Part shown: piece by piece, positions 56,108-64,000 of the stretch
Position numbering within the stretch: position 1 is the stretch's first letter
Layout: every line of letters starts with the position of its first letter
Program-made: the position numbers and the translations under genes
Source of the DNA: Chamaecyparis obtusa
Taxonomy: Eukaryota; Streptophyta; Pinopsida; Cupressales; Cupressaceae
Assembly (NCBI GenBank): GCA_027943335.1
Contig: BSBK01001294.1
Location: 310,001-374,000, forward strand
Reading direction: 5' to 3'
DNA length: 64,000 nucleotides
The notes under the pieces: model-generated
What the model saw: the letters and a program-made list of their open reading frames with translations, nothing else
Databases searched by the model: none
What the model was told of the DNA's origin: nothing

Positions 56108-57200
56108 GGGTCAAGCATAGAACCACTTTAGATGTATGATATTAATAGGATCAGGAAGAGGCTCCCCTTTAGGTGTAGACAAATAATAAGCTCCAAAACC
56201 AAAGCAAGCTATCACCACGTATGGACCTAACCAAGTGGGCTTGAACCTTCCTTTCTTTACACGGTTTGCTTGTACTTTTTGGTTTTCTTTCAGGACTAGG
56301 TCTCCCACTTGGAACTGTCGAGGGTGTACCTTTTTATTGAAGCTCCTCTTGAGGTGATTTTGGTACACAATTAGGTGATCATAGGCCCATTGCCTCTTTT
56401 CATTTAACAAGTCTAGCTATGTTAGGCGCGCCATGTGGTAGTCTTCATCTGTGATGTAGTTCTTCATGGACACGTGAAGTGAAGGGATTTCAACCTCAAT
56501 TGGTAGGACAACTTCAAAACCATATACAAGGGAGTATGGGGTGGTGCCTGTGGGAGTACGAAATGAGGTGCAATAGGCGCAGAGGGTAGGATTGATTTGC
56601 AAATGCCAGTCATGACTAGAATCATTGACAACTTTCTGTAGGATTTTGAGGATAGTTTTGTTAGTTGCCTCTGCCTAGCCATTTCCTTGTGGAAAGTATG
56701 GGCTAGAAAAGTGTTGTTGGATGTGGAATCGGTCACAGAGCTCTGTAACATGCTAGTTTTCAAATGGAGAGCCGTGATTTGTGAATATAGTGGAGGGAAT
56801 GCCAAAATGACAAATGATATGGTAGAGGATGAATTTGGAGATCTGGACACCAGTAGTTAAGTTGAGCGGAATTGCTTCTACCCACTTTGTAAAGTACTCA
56901 GTGGATGTAATGATATAATTGTGTTTGTCAGAAGAATGAGGGTGGATCATGCCAACAAGGTCAAAACCCCAACATGAAACAGGCCACGGAGGTGCAATGG
57001 GCCATAAGTCTTGTGTGGGTGCATGGATCAAATTGGCATGCCGTTGGCACTATAGGCACTTCTTCACAAACTCACAGGCATCATGCTCCATGGTCGGCCA
57101 ATAATAACCAACTCTAAGAAGCTTCTTTGCAAGGATGATACCACTCATGTGAGCACTGCAAATACCAGCGTGAACCTCTTGTAATGCCACGATAGCCTCA
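56108..57200 (-). pseudogene. Element D integrase
   Basis: The HHCC module reads 'VHAGICSAHMSG' and 'CL-CQRHANLIHAP', with a stop at 57,050 between its two Cys. Core: 'WGFDLVGMIHPHSS' (first Asp), 'IFTNHGSPFEN' (second Asp changed to Asn) and 'YFPQGNG-AEATNK' (Glu present, with TAG in place of Gln). The C-terminal part 'FQVGDLVLKENQKVQ' ends 'DPINIIHLKWFYA' at 56,111. Further stops are at 56,750 and 56,417. The catalytic Asp is lost by a G-to-A change, as in element A. Confidence 0.85.
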
Positions 57201-57429
57201 TTCGAGTCTAGACATCAGGAGAGGACGTTATGATACCCACGCTGATATAGGGTGTTAGCTACAAGAGTGTAGCGAGATGCTTTGTGAATAAGGTTCTAGC
57301 ATTGGGTGTTTGTGAGGTGAGGAGATATGATACCATTCTTTAGATAAGCATGAATGTCATGGTACCATGGGGACTGCGGACCAACCAAGACGCATACCAT
57401 ATCAGCATCAATATTCTCGTAAGCGGGTG

Positions 57430-57890
57430 TGTGTAGCTACTCGACTAGAAACTCATATTGTGTAGCATCATGGGGGATTTCCAATAGTGAGCCAATGGTG
57501 GCCATAGCGTCTACTGCCTTATTCTGAAGTCTTAGTACTTGTGTGAACTATATGCTGACAAAATGTTCTTTGAGTTTATCTACAAGCTCTTTGTAGGGTA
57601 ATAGCTTGTCATCCTTTATTTGATATTCATTGAGGAGCTTCTTGATGATCAATTGGGAATCTCCAAAGACTTGTAGTTTCGTGATATTCTAGTGAATGAC
57701 AGTTTTAAGACCTGCCATGAGGGCTTCATATTCTATGATGTTGTTTGTACACATGAATCCTAGCTTGAAGGATGTTTGGATGTAGTCTCCTTGAGGGGTC
57801 ACAAATAGTATGCCTACCCCTGATCCATGTGATGTATATGAGCCATCAAAATATAATTTCCATTGGGGTTGTTCTTTGATCATACAAAGA
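57430..57890 (-). pseudogene. Element D second (archaeal-like) RNase H
   Basis: 'WKLYFDGSYTSHGSGVG' (Asp), 'NIIEYEALMAGLKTV' (Glu), 'VFGDSQLII' (Asp) and 'NKAVDAMATIGSLL' (last Asp): all catalytic acids kept. A stop at 57,690 and another near 57,549 interrupt it. It lies after the degenerate RNase H, as in A and C. Confidence 0.8.
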
Positions 57891-59250
57891 TGCTCATCTG
57901 GGAACTCCATTTTGAGAGGGTATGCGTCGACTAAGGGGGCTTCTGCAAGTTGATCAATAATAACTTGTCCCTTGATGGCTTTTTGGTCAACATATTGGAT
58001 GTCAAACTCACTAAGAAGCATAACCCATTTTTCCATTTTCCCTGTAAGCGTGGTCTTTGATAGCAAGTATTTGAGCGGGTCGACCTTGGAGATTAAATTT
58101 ACTATGTGACTGAGCATATAGTGGTGAATTTTTTGAGTGGAAAAAACCACTACCAAGAAGGATTTTTCCATTGGAGAATAGTTTAGCTCATAGCCAACTA
58201 GTGTATGACTGATATAATGAACAACCCGCTCTTTTCCATCATCATCGAGTTGTGCTAAGAGTGCCCCCAACACTGTAGTAGTTGCAGATATGTACAAAAT
58301 GAGGGGCCTTCTTGGCATTGGTGGAACAAGAATAGGTGCATTCACCAAATATTCCTTGAGTTTTTCAAAGCTACACTGACAAATTGGATCCCACTTGAAG
58401 GAGGTATCCTTTCGTAAAAGATGTGTGAATGGCTGACACTTATCTGCTAGTTGGGAGATGAATCATCAAACTGACTGCAACTTTCCTTTTAAGCTTCTTA
58501 ACTATTTGAGCATTCTGGGAGGAGGCATTTCCATGATGGCCTTCACCTTTTTGGGATCAATCTCTATGCCACACCCAGACATAATGAACCCTAGAAGTTT
58601 TTCGGATGTCACACCAAATGCACATTTCTTTGGATTCAATTTCAAGCCATACTTGGACAGGCGATTGAACACATCTTCAAGGACATCAAGGTATTCATAG
58701 CATGTTTTGGATTTCTCTAGAATGTCATTGACATAGTCCTTGAGGATCTTATGAATCATGTCATGAAAAATTGTGGTCATCGCTCTCTGATAGGTAGCTC
58801 CTGCATTTTTGAGCCCAAACGGCATCATGTTATAGCAAAATGTGCCCCATAGTGTGGTGAAAGCAGTTTTGTGCTAGTCTGCTTCTGTGATTCTGATTTG
58901 ATTATACCCTGAGAAGCCATCCATGAGTGAAAACATCTCATGCCCTGTAGTGAGGTCTACGATCATGTCTATGTTGGGCAGTGGAAAATCATCTTTCAGA
59001 CATGCCTTGTTGAGATCTCGAAAGTCAGTACAAATTCTTATGTTGCTTGAGGGTTTGATGACAGGCACCATGTTAGAGATGTAGTCTGAATAATCAATGG
59101 CTCTAATGATCTTAGCCTGAAGGAGCTTCTCAAGCTCTGGTTTAACCAGTAAGGCTACTTTTGGATGCATTCTCCTTAACTTTTGCTTGACCGGTTTGGT
59201 ATCGAGATTTACTGCCAGATGATGAACAACGAGATCAGGATTGAGTCTAG
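57890..59250 (-). pseudogene. pol: Element D reverse transcriptase and degenerate RNase H
   Basis: RT from about 59,210: 'ICTDFRDLNKACLKDDFPLP', 'FSLMDGFSGYNQIR', 'MMPFGLKNAGATYQRAM', and the catalytic box 'YVNDIL' where the first Asp is Asn (about 58,730). Thumb 'LNPKKCAFGVTSEKLLGFIM'. The first RNase H has 'HYISHTLVGYELNYSPMEKS' and 'MEKWVMLLSEFDIQYV', with 'YISATTTVLGALLAQ' in place of the canonical Asp motif. Stops lie at 58,874, 58,500, 58,465 and 58,462. Confidence 0.88.
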
Positions 59251-60585
59251 GTATATGGGCATATGACCATGCAAAATTTCCTATTGATTCTCAAAGGAGG
59301 GCCTCCAAGGGCCTCTTCTACTTCACTTAGAGCTGCTGTAATGTATGTGATATGAGGGATTTCCTCTATTCCTAGATTGATCGGCTTGGTCTCTTCAATG
59401 ACTATGGATGATTGTTTTGACCGGTAATCTTGAATAAGAGGAAGAGGCAAGTCTCCATCCTCCAGTGCCTCAGAGAGGTTTTCACTTTCAGATACACCCT
59501 TTGTTTTTACTATTTTTGAATTAGGATGTGCCCCAGAGGGGTTTTCACATGAGGACTCTTTATTTTCTATTTTGTTTTTATTTTTGCGGCTAGAGACTTC
59601 CTCTTCCCCAAAGTATCCCTTTGAGTTAAGCTGATATACTTTGATCGATTCCTGCCCCCATTTTGATTGCTGATCTATGGCGCCCAGGAATCTTAGGAGT
59701 GCTTCCTCACTTCGAAACTCATCGATATGTACTATGCTCAGTTGGTCCTAGTCTATGAGGTCAAGATGAATGAGGGGGAGGTCAATGAGGTTGATGGAAA
59801 GTTGGCGAAGGAAAAAATTTCCCAGGAAGGTTTCATCGTCAAAGATATCGTCATAGGACTATTTTTCTTCCTCTTCTAGAACATCTTCAACTTCCATGAG
59901 TTCATCTTGGATTCTCAAAAGGGTTACATTGGGTGAATTGGTGCCCCCAATTATGGCATCAGGTCCTTGTATGTGCAGGTGAGGGTGACTAAAGCTGAGG
60001 CCTCGAGTCTCTAGATTTTTAGAGGCCTCCATGGGGTCTATCATTCTAGCTTTGTTGGGTCCTAGACCTCCTCCTTGATAGTCCCATTGTTTAGTTTCCC
60101 ATTTGTGCAGTATGGGATATTTATCCTTAAAGTATTTGAGGACCTTAGTATCTGGAGGTGGAGGATCTTTATATAGCCATTGGTTGATATCTGGGGCCAA
60201 CTCTTGACCATTCAGGATTCCATTGAAAAAAAAAGAAGATGTTCCTATGGTCTTTATTTTGGGACCCTCCTGAGGAGCCTTGGTTTGGTGGGAGGGTCAT
60301 TCTTGTGTGTGAGGATCCAGGGGAAGAGCCCCTACTACAAAAGCATTGGTGAGACTGTATTCTCCGTAGCCCTTGTTGTTGATCTTGATAGAGGAAAAGG
60401 TGGAGGCAAGGTTTGTTTCTGGATCACAGTGGGATCAAGAAGAGTTGGTGATGGACGTGCCAATGTCAATTTTGGGACAGTGAGTGGAGTTGGGAAATGA
60501 GGCCTTGATCGCACAACAGTATATGAAAGTTTGGGGATTTGCATGGATGGTGATTTCAGAGCCTTGATAAGGGAATTTGATGCAC
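59250..60585 (-). pseudogene. Element D linker between protease and RT, with G-patch-like remnant
   Basis: An acidic linker with 'INLGIEEIPHITYITAALSE' (59,380) corresponds to the segment before RT in A. At about 60,080 'WDYQGGGLGPNKARM' has the Gly spacing of a G-patch end, matching the position of the clearer G-patch in element A. The remainder is low-complexity acidic or Pro-rich ('PPPPDTKVLKYFKDKYP') and broken by stops. Confidence 0.5.
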
Positions 60586-61130
60586 TAATGATAGGTGGAA
60601 GGGACTACTTGGATGGAGTGGATCCAAGGATGACCCAGGAGGATGTTGTAAGGGAGATCAAGATCAAGATCAATAACGTGGCACACTATGTCATGTGTGA
60701 TAGGACCAATTTTGATTGGCAACAAAATGGTACCTTCGAAGGTATGCTCTAGATTATCATAGGCCTTGATGGTGATCACCTCATGGGAGATGTCTTCTTC
60801 TATGAGGCCAATCTATCAAACAAATTTTAACATACAAAGATTGAGGGCTGAACCATTATCTATCATGACCCATTTGATGGAAAAGTCATTAATCATGATG
60901 GCAATGCAGAGTGGGAGATTATGATCTGGTTCAACGGATGGCATGTTAGATGGCTGAAAAGAGAGAGTGGATGGTGTAGATATGTGCCCCACAAGGTTCT
61001 TGAATTGGATGGCATTGATGTCTACAGGGACGTGGGCCTCTTGAAGGGCTTTGTTGAGGACCTCTCGATGAAGGGGTGATGTGTGAAGGAGATCAAGGAT
61101 GGAGATTTGTGCAGGTGTGTTCCCAAGGTG
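60585..61130 (-). pseudogene. Element D aspartic protease
   Basis: The active-site loop reads 'VMIDNGSALNLCML' (about 60,865). The following 'VITIKAYDNLEHTFEGTI' and 'LPYNILLGHPWIHSIQ' match element A's protease block by block. Stops near 60,824 break the chain after the active site. In A the same region reads 'IDGG'. Confidence 0.75.
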
Positions 61131-63713
61131 TTCCAGGAGGTTATATTGTGTGTTGGGGATGGTGGTAGTATTAGTGCTAGCTACAAATATCTAACCTCTT
61201 TGGGTAGTAATAGCACATTGATTGTCAGCACCTTTGACATGGATCACATTCACAGTAGGCTCAACCTGGGAGATACAACCAAAAAATTTATCATAGTTTA
61301 TGTAGGCAGTGGTATAGTCTTTTCCATTGCCATGGTCACCTTGTTTACCCTTATCTTGGCCAGTGGGAGGGGTAGTGTTAACTCGGTCTTTTTCAACATT
61401 ATGTTTAGGAAACACATTTTGGTAGATTTGTAGGTTGGCATTGGGTGATGCTTGGGTAGGAGCATCGTCTATGATCTCCTTTTTATCTATAAGATCCTAG
61501 ACATAGCTCTTGAGCTTCATGCACTTAGCGGTAGTGTGTCCCTTAACATGGTGGTATTCACAGTATTCATTATCTTTGTACTGTATACACCTAAAAATGG
61601 TCATCTAGACTATTAGCCCCTTTTGCTAAATCAACAATTGCTTATTCTTGATCAAATCCTAGTTCTATCATTTATTCAATTATTTTCTATGGGCTAACCA
61701 TCTTATCCTAAGTCTTTATTTATTAAAAGGAATATTTCCTCCCCTTTTAATAAATAAAAAGCCCCCACTTTTCCTCTTATCCTAAGTTGCACAAATAAAG
61801 CATTATTCTTATTTTATAAAAAGGGAAAAAGCACTTTTTGTCTCATATGGACACAAAAGTCAACTCTTATTTTTCTCATTGAAGGATATTTGTGCACATG
61901 GATTGCTCCTCTTTCAAGCTCCACCCTTGATTAAATCTTTTGCCTCTTAATCTCCATGGTCCATTCCTTCTCATTTCCTTTAAAAGAAGAGCTCTCTTCT
62001 TCATTCTAGATCCCCCAACTTTTTATGCTAACTTTATGCTGCAAGATTTCTAGGTCACTTTGGAGCTTTTGAAGATTTGGAGCATTCTTTCATTCTACAT
62101 CTCATTCTTGCATTCTTAGCTTAGCTTCATATTTATGCTTTCTTAGATTAGCTTCATTTCTATGCTCTAGATTAGCTCACATAGATTAATTAGATTGGGT
62201 TGTAATACTTGCATCTTTCATTTCCATAGCTTAGCTTGCATTCTCATTTATAGTTAGCATTGCATTGCATTTTCATTCTTGATTCTTGAGGATATTGGCA
62301 TTCTTGCCCTTGTCTCCATTGAATCTCCCATTGCATGGTTTACTAGCAAGGTTATAGGCTAAATAGCTCTAGCTAAGAGCATTCTTAAAACCCTTGCACT
62401 CCATGCCTAGGGAGCTATGGATCGATTTGTGAGGGCTCATTCTTGAGTTTCCTTGCATGTAATGATCCATAGAAGTGTGACACATTTATAGCGCACATGT
62501 ACTAGGCTGGCTTGGGTGTTGAATCATCATAGGGCTGGGTTTGCGGATACACAACTAGGTTGGTGCTCACCATCTTGTGAAAAATGGCATCCAAGGGTTC
62601 TCCAAGGGGTGTGAAGATGTACTTTGGGTCATTCTAAACACGGGGCTTATTTCATCCTTGGGTAACAGATACAGCATTGGCTTGATTCATAGGAGGTTGA
62701 TAGGGTGGTTGTTGGTAGGTAGGCACTTGCTATTGGTATACGGGTGCTGGTTGCTAATACACGAGTGTTTTCTATTGATATGATGGAGGAGTGGGATTAG
62801 GACTTGCAACCACAACTTGGACATTCCTGGTGTCTGTGGCTCCATCAATGACCACATTATTATTCTTGTTCCAATATCAAGAATGGTCATTGTTTGGTCT
62901 ATCCTGAGAGCTTTCTTTATAGTGTTTGATGCTACCATCATCCAAAAGAGCTCGCTCAATATCCATGCCTTTCCCTTTAATGTCTTGGTAGGTCTGAATG
63001 TAGATCATCTTCATAGAATGAGATAGCTTCAGGCATAGATTATCGATGAATATCTTGGAAATATGTTTTTCTAGTGGTTGGTATGATAATCTCATGGTGA
63101 GATTCTACCATCATTGTAAGTAATCGGCTAGAGTTTCACCTCCCTTCTGTTTGGTATTGCACAAGTCCAATAGGGTGAGCTCATTCTCGATGTTGTGTGC
63201 ATATTGAGTGACAAATTTTTTTGAAAGCTCTGGAAATGTGGAAACAATCCCATAAGGTATTTTGTAGAACCATTCAAGGGTGGGCCCTCCTAAGCTCTTG
63301 GGGAAGAGTCGCATGAGAAATATGTCATTAAATGCCACCTCCTGGCATGCCATGTAGAACTCTTTGACATGGTTAACTAGATCACCCTTCCCTTGACACT
63401 TGTCAAAATTTGGTGTTTCAAAATGTTTAGGGAAGGGGATTGCTGTGATCGATCTATCAAACAGATATGGAAAAACCTCCTCGAACTTGAATGTCTTAGT
63501 CTCAGTACCATTCTTAAGCTCTTTGATGGCATTTCTCCTTTCTTCCGACTCTAACTTGGCAGGTGCTGGAGGGGGTACTCCCAGTGAGAATGGGTTGGAT
63601 GGCGTGGGTGAAAAGGGAGGATATGGTGAGCAAGGGAATGGGGATTTCCCAGTTGAAAAGGCCATCTGGAAGGGGTTCTGGATGACTTGTTGAGTGATGT
63701 ATTGCTGGTGCAA
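61131..63713 (-). pseudogene. gag: Element D gag, interrupted by solo LTR J
   Basis: From 63,713: a Pro-rich N-terminal part ('FSPTPSNPFSLGVPPPAPAK'), then a capsid core with 'FYMACQEVAFNDIFLMRLFP', 'LGGPTLEWFYKIP' and 'FPELSKKFVTQYA' (63,370-63,210). After a stop at 63,111 come 'LIIDNLC'-type helices and a Gln/Pro-rich linker. The zinc-knuckle region 'CEYHHVKGHTTAKC' (61,560-61,519) lies just beyond solo LTR J. Removing J with one target copy brings 'FTPLGEPLDAIFHKMVSTN' in line with the knuckle. More than five stops are present; the frame also extends to the right window edge. Confidence 0.8.
61582..62497 (+). repeat. Solo LTR J (916 bp) in element D gag
   Basis: Starts TGTATACACC, ends GCGCACA. 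Perfect target duplications TGTAC at 61,577-61,581 and 62,498-62,502. No internal sequence. The first bases match the start of the element C LTR (TGTAATCACCTAAAAATGG on its strand), so it comes from a related gypsy family. A TATA-like box (CCTTTAAAAGAAGAGC) lies at 61,977-61,992. Confidence 0.88.
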
Positions 63714-64000
63714 GGTGGGTGCATGCTATGGCAAGGCTTGCTACTGCGGGATGAGGGGATTGGCTTGCGAGGTCAAGAAGTATTGCTGCTGCTAGGGAGG
63801 TTGGTAGAATGGTTGTGGTTGGGATTGGTGATGATCTTGACCAATATAAGATGGGTGCATACCCACATTGCTGAGAGTGGGAATAGTAGCCTAGGTGTGC
63901 ACTATAGGTGGTTGCATATGGGAGTTAGTGGGATGGGTAGCACCGAGTTGCTATGATTGTGGAAGTTTGGTTTGCTGAGTGGTAGATGGCATAGACAAAT
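63714..64000 (-). pseudogene. gag: Element D gag N-terminal continuation
   Basis: The minus strand continues as low-complexity Gln/Pro/Tyr-rich sequence typical of the gag N-terminus of these elements, broken by stops and cut by the window end. Confidence 0.45.

Larger units (their letters stand above)
49413..64000 (-). mobile_element. Element D: Tat-like gypsy with antisense PMD ORF
   Basis: In minus-strand order from the right edge: gag, protease, linker, RT, degenerate RNase H, second RNase H, integrase, post-integrase repeats, ATGCA tandem block, antisense PMD ORF, GGGAATGCG array, hairpin, purine tract and 3' LTR. The 5' LTR is beyond the window. Solo LTR J interrupts gag. The organisation matches element C throughout, and the polymerase matches A and C. 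Confidence 0.88.

Noticed and set aside
60180..60752. Plus-strand frames over D linker and protease
   Set aside because: Minus strand shows the protease motifs; the plus frames are Gly/Val-rich mirrors.

Overview
This window reads as repeat-dense intergenic DNA of a plant with a large genome. Almost everything recognisable is LTR retrotransposon in decay: polyproteins cut by stops and frameshifts, nested insertions, and solo LTRs. The dual-RNase H gypsy (Tat-like) polymerases, antisense plant-mobile-domain ORFs and a copia-style LTR with an initiator-Met primer site fit a seed plant. A gymnosperm is my best guess, but the sequence does not prove it. I found no intact cellular gene, rRNA, tRNA or CRISPR array.

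Layout. (1) 1-6.46 kb, + strand: element A, a Tat-like gypsy cut by the window start (gag end, protease, G-patch linker, RT, degenerate RNase H, second RNase H, integrase, 3' repeats). (2) 6.5-11.77 kb: no convincing genes. (3) 11.77-24.09 kb, - strand: element B, a gag-less gypsy whose second RNase H lies between protease and RT. It is split by solo LTR G (13,018-20,965), which is itself split by F (13,434-20,599), a complete 7.2-kb pol-less element with both LTRs, PBS, PPT and two unusual ORFs. (4) 24.1-37.2 kb, - strand: a leader and PBS joined through one LTR (26,024-26,916) to element C. C is a relative of A with a plant-mobile-domain (PMD) ORF on the opposite strand, downstream of pol; solo LTR I (28,397-29,974) lies near it. 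(5) 37.2-44.6 kb, + strand: element E, a relative of B with 5' LTR end, PBS, gag, protease, second RNase H and truncated RT. (6) 45.97-49.41 kb, - strand: H, a long unrecognised protein gene. (7) 49.41 kb to the window end, - strand: element D, another A/C relative, apparently inserted into H. D carries its own antisense PMD ORF and has solo LTR J (61,582-62,497) in gag.

How the parts relate. A, C and D form one family: same RT to second-RNase H to integrase order and the same GGTGCC/GGTTTTCACC repeat after integrase. C and D additionally share the antisense PMD ORF, an oligopurine tract and a hairpin beside the LTR. B and E form a second family. F and H carry no polymerase and would need enzymes from other elements. 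Many stops look like C-to-T decay of CAG, CGA and TGG codons, as expected of long-methylated repeats. The most unusual material is the antisense PMD ORFs, the PPT hairpin, the oppositely oriented GTCACCT arrays, and the protein cassettes of F and H.
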